Shown: positions 9,330-18,638 of the stretch, in pieces
How the letters are laid out: each line of letters begins with the position of its first letter
Numbering within the stretch: the first letter of the stretch is position 1
The notes under the pieces: model-generated
The model's input: the letters and a program-made list of their open reading frames with translations, nothing else
Told to the model about the DNA's origin: nothing
The model's database searches: none
Made by a program: the position numbers and the translations under genes
Assembly (NCBI GenBank): GCA_900313005.1
Contig: ONZJ01000002.1
Location: 293,001 to 357,000 of the forward strand
DNA from: Rhodobacteraceae bacterium EL129
GTDB taxonomy: Bacteria; Pseudomonadota; Alphaproteobacteria; Rhodobacterales; Rhodobacteraceae
DNA: 64,000 nt
Direction: 5' to 3'

Positions 9330-9347
9330 ATTGACTGGTGAGTCAAT
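9330..9347. promoter_or_regulatory. BetI-like palindrome upstream of proX
   Basis: ATTGACT-GGTG-AGTCAAT is a perfect inverted repeat with 7-bp arms and a 4-bp spacer, located 25 bp before the proX start. The outer ATTGA...TCAAT arrangement resembles the operator of BetI, the TetR-family choline-responsive repressor. No betI gene lies in this window, so the identity of the regulator is inference. Confidence 0.55.
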
Positions 9348-9449
9348 ATACCGTTCTGCGATTCAGGGCAAACGGTTTTGACGACCGTACAAATCAAAGA
9401 ATGGCAGGGCCTGCGATGAGACTCAAATCACACTTGTTATTTGCCAGGC

Positions 9450-12035
9450 TCAGAAGCGGTCCAGAAGACGCTTCAAGTAGTCGCGTTCCACTTCGGGTCG
9501 GCGGCCTTCGCCCGAACGCCGTCTGATTTCGTCCAGCAACTCGCGCGCGCGGCGGTAGACATCTTCACCTTGCAACAAGTCTTCTTGCGATCCGATCTGG
9601 CCACCGCGACCCGGTGTGCGGCCCAAAGGATCAGATTGCTGATCTCCGAACTGACCCAAAGCCTGGCCTTGGCCGCCTTGTGTCTGGTTGTTTTCGGCCA
9701 GGGCTTCGCCCAGGTTCCGCATCCCGTCGCGCAGGGCCTCCATGGCTTCGGACTGACGATCAATGGCTTCCGCCATGTCATTCCCGCGCAAGGCATCCTC
9801 GGCGCCTTCCATGGCCTCACCTGCCCGGTTCAATGCGTCTCGGGCGGCCTCCCCGGCTTCGCTTGATCCGCCGGGTAGGGCATCGCGTTGCGCTTCAAGT
9901 CTGCGGCGCAGGGCTTCTTGGCGTTCAGCCAAAGAGCCTTGACCGTCGCCGGCCAATGGGTCCTGGCGGCTGCCCTGTTGCTGGCCTGAGCCTTCCCCCT
10001 GTCCGTCTTGCCCATCGTGGCTTTGTCCCTGACCTTGGCCGCCATTGCGCCCTTCATTGCCTTGGGATTCGCCGGCCTGAGCGCCCGGGTTGTATTGCTC
10101 TTGCAAGTCACGGAACGCCTGGTCCGACAGGCCCTGTTGTTCGCGCAGCGTGTCGGCGAGACCTTCCATAGCCTGCTGGCCGGGACTGTCGCCGTTTTGG
10201 CCCTGACCTTCGGTGACGCGCAGGTTTTCCATCAACTCCTGGAACTCCTCCAACGCCTGCTGGGCTTCGGCCATCCGGCCTTGTTCCATCAACTCCTGAA
10301 TGCGGTCCATCATCTCTTGCAGGTCTTGCTGATCCATCTGCATGGCGTTGTCGGACATCTGGCGATTGCCATCCTGTTCGCCTTCGCGTTCCGCCATCTG
10401 CGATTTTTGGCGCAGATAATCCTGCGTGGCATCACGCAGCTCTTGCATCAGCTGGGCAATCTCTTCGTCACTGGCCCCGCGTTTGATGGCCTCGGACAGG
10501 CGTTCCTGTGCCTCTCGCATCCGTTCAAGGGCATCGCCGATATCGCCATCTTCCAGCAACACGGCCAGCTCCCACAGGGCTTGGGCCAATTCGTCCTGTG
10601 TGTCTTTGGTCAGGCTGTCATGGCGCACCAGTGTTTCCAGTCGCCGCAAGATGACGCGTAGTTTCAGATAGGCGGTTTCCGACCGAAACAGGCCGTGATC
10701 GGGGGCATGACTGACCGCGCGCAGCATTTGGGACACGCGACGCCCGTTGGACATGGACCACAGCAGATCGCGACGTTGTTCGATGATGGCCGCCGCCACC
10801 GGGTCAAAAAAGCGCCGGGCGGGCAAGGGGGTCAGAAACGGATCACTGCTCCCGGTTTGATCCGCGGCATCATGCGCCTCGATATGCAATTTGACCGGCA
10901 GATGGGCCCAAGGATGCTGAGACATGTTTTCAATCAGCGTCTCAACAAACTCAGCCCGTGATCCGGCGATGGGCATTGGCAATTCCAGCTCGATCGGGTC
11001 GCGGGGGTCGGGGGCTGCGGTCAGACCATAGCGACGATCCACGCGGTCCAGATCAAGGGTAAAGCGTGCCGTCCCCGAGGTGACGCCGTAGTCGTCGCTG
11101 GCGCGAAAAGGCTGGCTCATCTGACCGTCAAAGGTTGTGCGCGCGCCATCGCTAAGGACTTCGACTTCGGGCAGGCTGTCTTCGATCACAGTCACCTGCC
11201 AGCTTTGCCCACCGGGCCCATCAATGCGCAACTCGCCGCTTTGAACGATATCAAAGCCATGTTCAGTGTCGGTGGCGGCGCCGATATCAACGGTGCGGCC
11301 CGAAACCGTTTCGGCCACGCTGAGTGCGCCAACCTGACCATAAAAGCGCAGCGTGATGCGGCTGCCTTGAGGGGCAGTGAAACTGTCGCCCAGATCGATG
11401 AGGTAGAGGCTTGGCAGCCCCGTATAAGCAGGCGGTTCAACCCAGCCTTCCCATGTGGCGGTTTCGGCCAGGCCTGTCATGCCGGGCGTCATCTGCGTGA
11501 CAGATCCGACACGCCAGACGGATCCAAAGAGCAGCGCCACCACCAAGCCCAGCAAAGCGACATAACGCAGACCGAATTTGTCTTTGCGCGCCAGCTTCAG
11601 GTCAGGCTCAACGGCGCGGGCGGCGGCGGCTTGTTTTTGCATGCGGGCTTGGTGCGCCTCCCAGAGTACACGAGAGGCCGCATCGCGTTCGCCGATCACC
11701 TGTTTGTCGGACAAGGCTGTCAGCGGATGCCCGGGCAGGGTGTTGTCCAGCCGTGCCAGGGCCTCGACCCGCGCAGGCCATTTGAATTTGCGGATGCCCT
11801 GAATGGCAAAGATTACAAAGAAGACGGCGGCCAGAACGATAAGCGCCCAAGCCACATCGACCGAGACCATGTCGTGCAGACCAAGAAGCAGCACAGCTGC
11901 GCAGGCGGCAATCAGCGTCCAAAGCGGCCAGAAGGCATGCACCAGCCGTTCTGCGATCATACCCGCCCATGTCAGAGACAAAGGCACGCGCAAGCGTGTC
12001 AGCAAAGGGCCGAGGTTGTTGGGTTGGATTGCCAA
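9450..12035 (-). CDS. TIGR02302/DUF4175 family membrane protein
   Basis: An 861-residue protein. Two hydrophobic helices lie near residues 30-80 and another near residue 155-175. A beta-rich middle region follows, then a long, very Gln/Glu/Arg-rich C-terminal half (about residues 480-800) with coiled-coil character and a low-complexity GQGQ/GNEG stretch. This architecture matches the alphaproteobacterial TIGR02302 (DUF4175) family of unknown function. It lies directly downstream of lysA on the same strand with a 39-bp gap, an arrangement that suggests an operon. The Q-rich segment may mediate assembly, but that is speculation. Confidence 0.85.
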   Translation of the reverse strand: MAIQPNNLGPLLTRLRVPLSLTWAGMIAERLVHAFWPLWTLIAACAAVLLLGLHDMVSVDVAWALIVLAAVFFVIFAIQGIRKFKWPARVEALARLDNTLPGHPLTALSDKQVIGERDAASRVLWEAHQARMQKQAAAARAVEPDLKLARKDKFGLRYVALLGLVVALLFGSVWRVGSVTQMTPGMTGLAETATWEGWVEPPAYTGLPSLYLIDLGDSFTAPQGSRITLRFYGQVGALSVAETVSGRTVDIGAATDTEHGFDIVQSGELRIDGPGGQSWQVTVIEDSLPEVEVLSDGARTTFDGQMSQPFRASDDYGVTSGTARFTLDLDRVDRRYGLTAAPDPRDPIELELPMPIAGSRAEFVETLIENMSQHPWAHLPVKLHIEAHDAADQTGSSDPFLTPLPARRFFDPVAAAIIEQRRDLLWSMSNGRRVSQMLRAVSHAPDHGLFRSETAYLKLRVILRRLETLVRHDSLTKDTQDELAQALWELAVLLEDGDIGDALERMREAQERLSEAIKRGASDEEIAQLMQELRDATQDYLRQKSQMAEREGEQDGNRQMSDNAMQMDQQDLQEMMDRIQELMEQGRMAEAQQALEEFQELMENLRVTEGQGQNGDSPGQQAMEGLADTLREQQGLSDQAFRDLQEQYNPGAQAGESQGNEGRNGGQGQGQSHDGQDGQGEGSGQQQGSRQDPLAGDGQGSLAERQEALRRRLEAQRDALPGGSSEAGEAARDALNRAGEAMEGAEDALRGNDMAEAIDRQSEAMEALRDGMRNLGEALAENNQTQGGQGQALGQFGDQQSDPLGRTPGRGGQIGSQEDLLQGEDVYRRARELLDEIRRRSGEGRRPEVERDYLKRLLDRF

Positions 12036-12074
12036 TACACCATCCTGTTTTGCAGGCGTCTGGGGCAGCTTACC

Positions 12075-13340
12075 TCAGAGCCATGGGGGGATGGTATCGC
12101 GATTTATCATCTCGTCAAAGGTCGGACGTGGCCTGATGACGGCAAATTGATGCTCATGCACCAGAACTTCGGGGATCAGGGGCCGGGTATTGTATTCGCT
12201 CGACATCACCGCGCCGTAGGCTCCGGCGCTGCGGAAGGCCACCAGATCGCCTGTTGCGAGTGGCGCCATCATGCGCTGTTTGGCGAATGTATCACCGGAT
12301 TCGCAGACGGGTCCCACGATGTCATAGGGCTGTTGTTCCACACCTGCGGCAGGTTCTGCCACGGGGATGATATCGTGATGGGCATCATACATGGCCGGGC
12401 GGATCAGATCGTTCATCGCCCCGTCCAGGATCAGAAACTCGCGATCTTCGCCGGATTTCACATAAATCACCTTGGACACCATGATGCCCGCATTGCCCGC
12501 CACCAGACGACCCGGCTCAATCTCGATCTCGCAACCCAGATGGCCCAATGTGTCTTTGATCAACGCGCCGTATTCGGTGGGCAGCGGCGGGGCTTCGTTC
12601 GACCGCTCATAGGGAATGCCCAGACCGCCGCCCAGATCGAGCCGTTTGATCTCGTGACCTTCAGCGCGCAGCATCTCGGTCAGCTCGGCCACTTTTTCAT
12701 AAGCCAACCGGTAAGGCTCCAGCTCGGTGATCTGACTGCCGATGTGCACATCAATTCCGATGACCTTGAGGCCGGGCAGCGAGGCTGCCAGCGCATAGAC
12801 CTCGCGGGCGCGCGAAATCGGGATGCCAAATTTGTTTTCGGACTTGCCCGTCGCGATCTTGGCGTGGGTCTTTGCGTCGACATCGGGATTCACGCGGATC
12901 GTGATGGGGGCCATTTTGCCCATGTCCTTGGCGACCGCGCTCAGCACCTGCATCTCGGGTTCGCTTTCGACGTTGAACTGTCGGATACCGCCTGCCAGGG
13001 CGGTCTGCATTTCATCGCGGGTTTTTCCGACGCCGGAAAACACAATGCGGTCACCGGGCACACCCGCGGCACGGGCGCGCAGGTATTCGCCGCCTGAAAC
13101 CACATCCATACCCGCCCCCAGATCGCCAAGAGTGCGCAGGATGGCCTGATTAGAGGCAGCTTTCATCGCGTAGCACACAAGATGATCCATGCCGGCCAAG
13201 GCCTCGTCAAACAGGCGATAGTGTCGGGTCAGGGTGGCGGTGGAATAGCAATAGAAGGGCGTGCCAACTTCGGCCGCAATCTCGGCCAGTGGGACATCTT
13301 CGGCATGCAGCTGCCCGTCACGATAGATAAAATGATCCAT
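12075..13340 (-). CDS. lysA: Diaminopimelate decarboxylase
   Basis: A 421-residue fold-III PLP decarboxylase that converts meso-diaminopimelate to L-lysine, the last step of lysine synthesis. The PLP lysine is K60 in YAMKAASN. The glycine-rich phosphate-binding region is LDLGGGLGIPY, the partner-subunit active-site motif is CESGDTF, and the EPGR motif is present. The start is MDHFIYRDG at 13340; an in-frame TTG at 13376 is less likely. No clear Shine-Dalgarno precedes the ATG. Instead, a long hairpin (13354-13394) lies 13 bp upstream. TIGR02302 follows on the same strand. Confidence 0.95.
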   Translation of the reverse strand: MDHFIYRDGQLHAEDVPLAEIAAEVGTPFYCYSTATLTRHYRLFDEALAGMDHLVCYAMKAASNQAILRTLGDLGAGMDVVSGGEYLRARAAGVPGDRIVFSGVGKTRDEMQTALAGGIRQFNVESEPEMQVLSAVAKDMGKMAPITIRVNPDVDAKTHAKIATGKSENKFGIPISRAREVYALAASLPGLKVIGIDVHIGSQITELEPYRLAYEKVAELTEMLRAEGHEIKRLDLGGGLGIPYERSNEAPPLPTEYGALIKDTLGHLGCEIEIEPGRLVAGNAGIMVSKVIYVKSGEDREFLILDGAMNDLIRPAMYDAHHDIIPVAEPAAGVEQQPYDIVGPVCESGDTFAKQRMMAPLATGDLVAFRSAGAYGAVMSSEYNTRPLIPEVLVHEHQFAVIRPRPTFDEMINRDTIPPWL

Positions 13341-13353
13341 GGGATCGGCATTA

Positions 13354-13394
13354 CGGCGAACGCCTTTTGGGTTCAATCAAAAAGGCGCTCGCCG
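13354..13394 (-). promoter_or_regulatory. Long hairpin just upstream of lysA
   Basis: 15-bp arms at 13354-13368 and 13380-13394 pair with one G-U, leaving an 11-nt loop. It lies between the stop of the ATP-grasp gene (13417) and the lysA start (13340). The run of five Ts in the minus-strand transcript is at the top of the stem rather than after it, so it is not a standard terminator. It may protect or separate the two messages or influence lysA translation. Confidence 0.55.
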
Positions 13395-13416
13395 GTGTTG
13401 CGGAGGGGGAATTACA

Positions 13417-14607
13417 TCAGTGCCCGTCGCGTTCGCGTTGCAGTGCGGCGTCCCGCGCCACCGAGCGCAGGGCTTGACCGCGATCTTCAATCTTTTTCAG
13501 GATGGGGGCAAACTCATCGTTCAGGATCCCTCGACCCGTGGTCAGTTGAAACAGCATATGATGCGGGTTGGCGTTGCATTCGATGATCACGGGTCCATCT
13601 TTTGTCACCGCGATGTCCCAGCCAAAGACACCGAATTCGGGCATTAGATGGTGCGCTTCTTTGGTGATGCGCAAAATCGCCTCCCAATGTGGGATCTGCA
13701 TGCCTGGAAAGGATTTCTCGCTTACGGGGTGGGTTTCGACGATTTCCTGTTCAGGACCGGCACCGCGGCGGCATTGCTGTAGGATTCCACTGACCTTTTC
13801 GATTTCCGCGATCATCGAACCGGATTGCCAATAGTTGTCTGACATGGCTTTGGGCGAAGGTACTTTCCACAATGTATACAATACTTCTGGCGAGTTGTCT
13901 TGAATGACAGTGACCACGCGGATGGTGCCCACGGCTTGGCCAGCCATTTCAGTCATGATGGGGTGTTGTTCTACGGCGTCCTGGAACAACAATCCTGCAG
14001 CGTAATCTTCCATGGCTTCTGTTGCAAAGGCATGTAAATCAATTCGGTTGCCGTTGGACAGAACCAGCTCGCGTGTGGATTTGTCGACTTCGTTGATCAG
14101 CGCTGATCCGACCGAACCTGAGCCCTGTTCGGGCTTCACAAACAGCGGATAGGCCGCATCGTTCAGCAAGAAATTTTCAATCTCGTGTGCCTGTGTCAGC
14201 GTGGTCATGTTGCCATAGCTGCGATGACCCGAGGCCACAGCCTGAATGCGTGGGGTCGGAAACCCCAGTTGATCCAACATGGCGCCGTAAAACACCTTGT
14301 CGCGCACAAAGGCACGCTGTTGTGTGATTGAACGCGGAGACAGGCGATCATTGAGTAAACGGCTGCCTCGTTCTCCCACAAACTGCCGCTTTTCCTCAGC
14401 GCTTAGATCTTTGCGATAGACGCCATTGTTGTAATACTGGTTGAACTCCATCCGGTTCTTACCAGCCCAGAGGCGCACCATCTGACTGAATTGTTTCAGG
14501 GGGCTCACGCCGTAGGTGCGAGCCACGTGTACGATCAACTGGCTGGCCGGCGGGGCTGCCTTTTCAGGTGCTGCCAGAAGGGCGCGTTGTGCTGTTGTAT
14601 CGGACAT
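13417..14607 (-). CDS. ATP-grasp protein, sugar-transfer-associated type
   Basis: A 396-residue ATP-grasp fold enzyme. ATP-binding segments are visible at YPLFVKPEQGSGSVGS (lysine and glycine-rich loop), the DLHAFATE region, and the metal-binding end motif VIIECNANPHHMLF. The FGWDIAVTKDGPVIIE segment matches the sugar-transfer-associated ATP-grasp (alpha-L-glutamate ligase-like) family. These ligases usually join a carboxylate to an amine or similar nucleophile. The exact substrate is unknown. A strong AGGAGG precedes the ATG. It lies upstream of lysA on the same strand but is separated by a hairpin, and is divergent from a membrane protein gene. Confidence 0.78.
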   Translation of the reverse strand: MSDTTAQRALLAAPEKAAPPASQLIVHVARTYGVSPLKQFSQMVRLWAGKNRMEFNQYYNNGVYRKDLSAEEKRQFVGERGSRLLNDRLSPRSITQQRAFVRDKVFYGAMLDQLGFPTPRIQAVASGHRSYGNMTTLTQAHEIENFLLNDAAYPLFVKPEQGSGSVGSALINEVDKSTRELVLSNGNRIDLHAFATEAMEDYAAGLLFQDAVEQHPIMTEMAGQAVGTIRVVTVIQDNSPEVLYTLWKVPSPKAMSDNYWQSGSMIAEIEKVSGILQQCRRGAGPEQEIVETHPVSEKSFPGMQIPHWEAILRITKEAHHLMPEFGVFGWDIAVTKDGPVIIECNANPHHMLFQLTTGRGILNDEFAPILKKIEDRGQALRSVARDAALQRERDGH

Positions 14608-14839
14608 AGTTTGTCCTCCTGTCTTGCGTGTTTTTTGCTCTTTGAAACAAGCATACCTTCGGATTTGGGCTAAATTGGGGCGACAATGGTGGGATTTGAT
14701 GCGAATTGTCTGAGGCTTGGAAACGGTGGTTCGGGGTGCAAATGCAAACGAAAATCACCCTAAAGTTGTCGAAATTCCGCCGTCATCTCTTGACCAATGT
14801 GCAGCCATTTAATGTGCCACACACGAGAGATTCGCCCAA

Positions 14840-15511
14840 ATGTCCACCGCAGACTTTCAACAACGACTGAACTGGATTGGAGCGCAATCGAGCGATCCAG
14901 AGCCGACAACCCCGGTATCGACCAAACCCTCTCGCCGGGCAAGGAAGTCGGGGCGTGGCATGTTGATTGTTGGCGGCGGCCTGGTCGGCGGCGGTTTATC
15001 CCTGCTTGGAAGTGCGAACGAGCACTACGATGCTTTGAAAGCATCGGATCAACCAGGTCTGCTGGCCTTGCTTGGTTTGGGTGGGGCGGCAGCTGTGCTG
15101 ATCGGGGCAACTTTGCTGTTCCGGGTCGCCTACATCCGAGCCACCAGATCTGGAGAAGAAGAAGGACGGATCGAGCAAACGCGCGAAACCTCACCCCTGG
15201 CTCGAATTGTTTTCACACTGCTGGGATTGGCGTTTGGGATGGTGGCATGTCTGTACATGTTCGCATCTGCCGCAGCACATTTCGTTCCAACCGAGACCGC
15301 AGAGATCTTTGCGGTTGGTGGCGTGCTTATTGCGCTGAGTTTGTTGGGCCTGTCATTGCTGTTTGGATTGGTCGGGTTGTTCTTGCGAGGGCGGGGGTTG
15401 GGTCGTGTCCCCGTTTACTTTGTGATCGGCGGCGGGCTGACCTATCTGGCCTGCGGTTTTATGAAGCTTAATTTGCTTGAGTGGCCTCAGTTCGTCGCCG
15501 GGTTGCAATAA
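14840..15511 (+). CDS. Hypothetical multi-pass membrane protein
   Basis: A 223-residue protein of no recognised family. A polar N-terminus with a basic RRARKSGRG stretch is followed by about five hydrophobic segments (near residues 41-60, 73-95, 121-143, 157-181 and 190-210). A charged loop at about 98-115 (RSGEEEGR) separates the second and third helices. It is transcribed alone, divergent from the ATP-grasp gene across a 230-bp gap and convergent with the argH-lipoprotein-DUF2834 group. Confidence 0.7.
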   Translation: MSTADFQQRLNWIGAQSSDPEPTTPVSTKPSRRARKSGRGMLIVGGGLVGGGLSLLGSANEHYDALKASDQPGLLALLGLGGAAAVLIGATLLFRVAYIRATRSGEEEGRIEQTRETSPLARIVFTLLGLAFGMVACLYMFASAAAHFVPTETAEIFAVGGVLIALSLLGLSLLFGLVGLFLRGRGLGRVPVYFVIGGGLTYLACGFMKLNLLEWPQFVAGLQ

Positions 15512-15535
15512 CCTGTTCGCGGCGCAGACATTTCA

Positions 15536-15844
15536 TCAACTGCCCTGCCGCATTCGTAGGAACAGATAGAGCGGCAAGCCGCAGCTGACCCCAATGCAGA
15601 ACGTGGCCGGAATAGAGATCAAACGTAGCCAGTCGCGGTTTTGCAGGGTTTCCCAGATCACCCAGGCCGTCAGGGCCACCGCTGCAATCGTCAGATCCCA
15701 CACCAACCCGCTGGCGGCGGTGTTCACATGCCAGGCGTCGACCATGCCCATCAGGTCATAGCCGTTTTCGCCAAACCACTGGAAAAAGTAATACATCGGA
15801 TGGATGGCACCCCAGATGGTGAGGGCCAGAAAGACCCATTTCAT
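15536..15844 (-). CDS. DUF2834 membrane protein
   Basis: A 102-residue protein with three hydrophobic helices, starting [20 protein letters not shown] and matching the small DUF2834 family in length and sequence style. Its ATG at 15844 overlaps the lipoprotein stop codon (ATGA). It is therefore read as the third gene of an argH-lipoprotein-DUF2834 transcript. The longer frame that starts at 16078 would run through the lipoprotein gene and is not preferred. The function is unknown. Confidence 0.78.
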   Translation of the reverse strand: MKWVFLALTIWGAIHPMYYFFQWFGENGYDLMGMVDAWHVNTAASGLVWDLTIAAVALTAWVIWETLQNRDWLRLISIPATFCIGVSCGLPLYLFLRMRQGS

Positions 15845-16017
15845 AGGCCCAAGGTCACCGATACGTTGCCCTGTTTTGCTGTTACGCTGGTCGAGGTGCT
15901 GACCGTGCCGTTGCTGTTGACGCTGATGCCGGTGTTCACGGTGGGGCGTTCGGGCTCTCCGTCCGCACCACAGGCAGTAAGGGCCATCAGCCCGGTCAAT
16001 GCGATTGCATATTTCAT
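15841..16017 (-). CDS. Small lipoprotein downstream of argH
   Basis: A 58-residue protein with a signal peptide ending in a lipobox (LTAC, Cys16 the predicted lipidated residue), followed by a short Ser/Thr/Asn-rich chain (for example [19 protein letters not shown]). The ATG at 16017 overlaps the argH stop as ATGA, and its own stop overlaps the next ATG the same way, which strongly supports translation. Small lipoproteins next to lysA or argH are common in proteobacteria. The role is unknown. Confidence 0.8.
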   Translation of the reverse strand: MKYAIALTGLMALTACGADGEPERPTVNTGISVNSNGTVSTSTSVTAKQGNVSVTLGL

Positions 16018-17405
16018 TCCAACACCTCTTTCCAGCGGGCCACCTGGCTGCGCACTTGTGCAGGTGCGGTGCCCCCATAACTCACACGCGAGGCGACGGA
16101 ATTCTCTACGCCCAGCACGTCAAAGATAGTGTCATTGATGTCAGAATGCACGGATTGCATCTGCGCGAGGGTCAAATCCGGCAGATCACAGCCGGCTTCA
16201 TCGGCCATGGCCACAAGCGTTCCGGTGACATGATGGGCATCGCGGAATGGCAGGCCCAGCACGCGCACCAGCCAATCGGCCAGATCGGTGGCGGTTGAAA
16301 ACCCGGACCCGGCTGCGGCGGCCAGATTGTCTCGGTTGGCCGTCATGTCTCGCACCATACCTTCCATCGCAGCCAGCGCCAGCATCAGATTGTCGGCAGC
16401 GTCAAAAACCTGTTCCTTGTCTTCTTGCATGTCCTTGGAATAGGTCAGGGGCAGGCCTTTCATGACCATCATCAGAGCGACATTGGCCCCAAAAATCCGG
16501 CCTACTTTGGCGCGGATCAGCTCGGCGGCATCGGGGTTTTTCTTTTGCGGCATGATGGACGACCCGGTTGAGAACCTGTCACTGAGCGTCACAAAGCGGA
16601 ATTGCGCGGAGGACCAGATCACCAGCTCTTCGGCAAACCGCGACAGATGCATGGCGCAAATGCTGGCAGCACTCAGGAATTCCAGCGCAAAGTCGCGATC
16701 GCTGACCGCATCCAGCGAATTGGCGGAAGGGCGATCAAAGCCCAGCTCCTTGGCGGTCATATCGCGATCAATCTGGAAAGATGTTCCGGCTAGGGCCGCG
16801 GCCCCCAAAGGGCATTCATTCAACCGGGCGCGAGCATCGCGGACACGGCTGAGATCACGGCCGAACATTTCCACATAGGCCATCATGTGATGGCCCCAGG
16901 TGACAGGCTGCGCCACCTGCAAATGGGTGAAGCCGGGCATGACCCAATCGGCCCCCGCTTCGGCCTGAGCGAGGCACGCTTGCAAGAGCGTGATGAGCGC
17001 GGCCTCAGACGCATCCAACTGATCGCGCACCCAGAGTTTGAAATCAGTCGCCACTTGGTCGTTGCGGCTGCGCCCTGTGTGCAACCGCCCGGCAGGCTCG
17101 CCGATCAGCTCTTTCAGCCGTGCCTCGACATTCATATGGATGTCTTCGAGGGCGGTTGAGTACTCAAACGATCCGTCTTCGATTTCTGACAAGACCGTGA
17201 GCAGCCCTTCCCTCATGGCCTCGGCATCACTACTACTTACAATGCCTGTGGCGGCCAGCATGGCGGCATGGGCCCTTGAACCGGCGATATCTTGCGCTGC
17301 CAGTCGTTTGTCGAAGCTGATCGAGGCGTTGATCGCCTCCATGATGGCATCGGGACCAGCGGCAAAGCGGCCGCCCCACATCTGGTTTGAGGTAGTTTTG
17401 CTCAT
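16014..17405 (-). CDS. argH: Argininosuccinate lyase
   Basis: A 463-residue enzyme that cleaves argininosuccinate to arginine and fumarate. The fumarase/aspartase superfamily signature [12 protein letters not shown] is present, along with the [12 protein letters not shown] and [13 protein letters not shown] segments of argininosuccinate lyases. The start [14 protein letters not shown] at 17405 matches the conserved N-terminus; the open frame upstream is not conserved. Only 24 bp separate it from the divergent tlpA gene, so each promoter must lie partly inside the neighbour or in that short gap. Confidence 0.96.
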   Translation of the reverse strand: MSKTTSNQMWGGRFAAGPDAIMEAINASISFDKRLAAQDIAGSRAHAAMLAATGIVSSSDAEAMREGLLTVLSEIEDGSFEYSTALEDIHMNVEARLKELIGEPAGRLHTGRSRNDQVATDFKLWVRDQLDASEAALITLLQACLAQAEAGADWVMPGFTHLQVAQPVTWGHHMMAYVEMFGRDLSRVRDARARLNECPLGAAALAGTSFQIDRDMTAKELGFDRPSANSLDAVSDRDFALEFLSAASICAMHLSRFAEELVIWSSAQFRFVTLSDRFSTGSSIMPQKKNPDAAELIRAKVGRIFGANVALMMVMKGLPLTYSKDMQEDKEQVFDAADNLMLALAAMEGMVRDMTANRDNLAAAAGSGFSTATDLADWLVRVLGLPFRDAHHVTGTLVAMADEAGCDLPDLTLAQMQSVHSDINDTIFDVLGVENSVASRVSYGGTAPAQVRSQVARWKEVLE

Positions 17406-17429
17406 GTGCACGACCCTTGAGGAGGGGAA

Positions 17430-17987
17430 ATGAAACTCTTGTCGCTCGTCCTTTATATGGCCCTTGGCCTTAGTGCAAACGCCGCTCTTGCGGATATGAG
17501 CAAGATCGCTGCGATGCGCGAAGGGGATATGAAAAAGCTGGTCCTGCATTCCGAGCCGACGACCGCATCAACCGCCACATTTGTGGGGGCGGATGGCAGC
17601 GATATGACGCTCGCTGATTACCAGGGCAAGCATGTGCTGCTGAACCTCTGGGCCACATGGTGTGCCCCTTGCCGCAAGGAAATGCCGATGCTGTCTGACT
17701 TGCAATCTGAGCTGGGCGGCGATGCTTTCGAGGTCGTCACATTGGCAACAGGGCGCAATGCACCGCCTGCGATGAAAAAGTTCTTTGATGAAATTGGAGT
17801 TGATAACCTGCCGTTGCACCGCGACCCCAAACAGAAGGTCGCGAGTGAGATGGGGGTCTTTGGGCTGCCCGTCACGATTCTTCTGGACCCCGAGGGCAAT
17901 GAGATTGCCCGTTTAACAGGCGATGCGGACTGGAGCTCGGAGAATGCCAAGGCCATCCTCGCCGCCATCATCGGCGACGAGGACTAA
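17430..17987 (+). CDS. tlpA: TlpA-family periplasmic thioredoxin-like protein
   Basis: A 185-residue exported thiol-disulfide protein. A hydrophobic N-terminal segment (residues 3-21, ending in ANAALA) is a signal peptide or anchor. The redox motif WCAPC sits in the [17 protein letters not shown] segment near residue 78, and the cis-proline loop is FGLPVT. Such proteins keep cysteines reduced for cytochrome c or CuA assembly. AGGAGGGG precedes the ATG. It is divergent from argH, an arrangement also found in other Rhodobacterales. Confidence 0.88.
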   Translation: MKLLSLVLYMALGLSANAALADMSKIAAMREGDMKKLVLHSEPTTASTATFVGADGSDMTLADYQGKHVLLNLWATWCAPCRKEMPMLSDLQSELGGDAFEVVTLATGRNAPPAMKKFFDEIGVDNLPLHRDPKQKVASEMGVFGLPVTILLDPEGNEIARLTGDADWSSENAKAILAAIIGDED

Positions 17988-18035
17988 CACCTGACACAAA
18001 GGAGAAGAGGGGAGGTCCGGCGTTTTGACGTGTAA

Positions 18036-18239
18036 TCAGCGATCTTCTTTTTCGTCAGTTGGCGCAATTGGCGCCACCACCAAGTCCTTTGTCGCGATCT
18101 CTGGTGCCATACCTGATGCATCGAATGCGCCTTCAGCCGGCCACAGGCTTGGAACGCCAGGTATGCCAGATACGGCCAAAGCCGGAGTGGTCATCGCCAG
18201 GCTGAGGGCTATCGCGGGAAAGATTTTCGACAGTGTCAT
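18036..18239 (-). CDS. Small exported protein, unknown
   Basis: A 67-residue protein with a clear signal peptide (cleavage likely after TPALA, residue 22) and a short acidic mature part ending in DEKEDR. GAGGAGA lies upstream of the ATG, which supports translation. The segment VPSLWPAEGAF resembles PPTLEFPVDGAF in the small exported protein at 18639-18878, suggesting two diverged relatives. No function is recognised. Confidence 0.6.
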   Translation of the reverse strand: MTLSKIFPAIALSLAMTTPALAVSGIPGVPSLWPAEGAFDASGMAPEIATKDLVVAPIAPTDEKEDR

Positions 18240-18260
18240 GAGGTGTCTCCTCGGTCAGTA

Positions 18261-18278
18261 TTGAAGTCATGACCTCAA
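18261..18278. promoter_or_regulatory. Imperfect palindrome, possible operator
   Basis: TTGAAGTCATGACCTCAA is an 18-bp near-palindrome (one mismatched pair, core GTCATGAC) lying about 22 bp upstream of the small exported protein gene on the minus strand. It could bind a dimeric regulator. No known consensus is claimed. Confidence 0.35.
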
Positions 18279-18638
18279 GATGGAGCCCGCGCGCCGGGGG
18301 ATCTCTTTGATTTCGAAATCGACGCGTCTTTTTCAGAATTGAAGAGGGTTATGCAGGAATCGACGGGTCGGTTCAGGCACTGCGCCGTTGAACGTCAGAT
18401 ATGTTTGACCGTTACGTCACAACGCAGATCCAAATTCTGAAAAGCCCGGAAGGCTGACCGTCGCGCGGATTGCGGCGTATTCACCAAAAGAGCCCAAAGT
18501 ACCGAATGCAGAGCAGCGAATGAATGTGCTCATTCACATCCTGTGACACATTACTTCGATTTGGGCAAAGTTGCCCAATATCTCGAAACGAATCTTCCCT
18601 AACGTCAAGACATCAACAACTCGACAGGGAAAAGACAA
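18279..18638. other. Intergenic region without a convincing gene
   Basis: About 360 bp between two divergent small exported-protein genes. It is less GC-rich than the flanks. No conserved open frame, tRNA or strong terminator was seen. It probably holds the two divergent promoters; no element could be fixed with confidence. Confidence 0.5.

Noticed and set aside
11205..13097. 630-codon plus-strand frame opposite the TIGR02302 and lysA genes
   Set aside because: It spans two well-supported genes on the other strand and has the His/Arg-rich make-up of antisense shadow frames in high-GC DNA.
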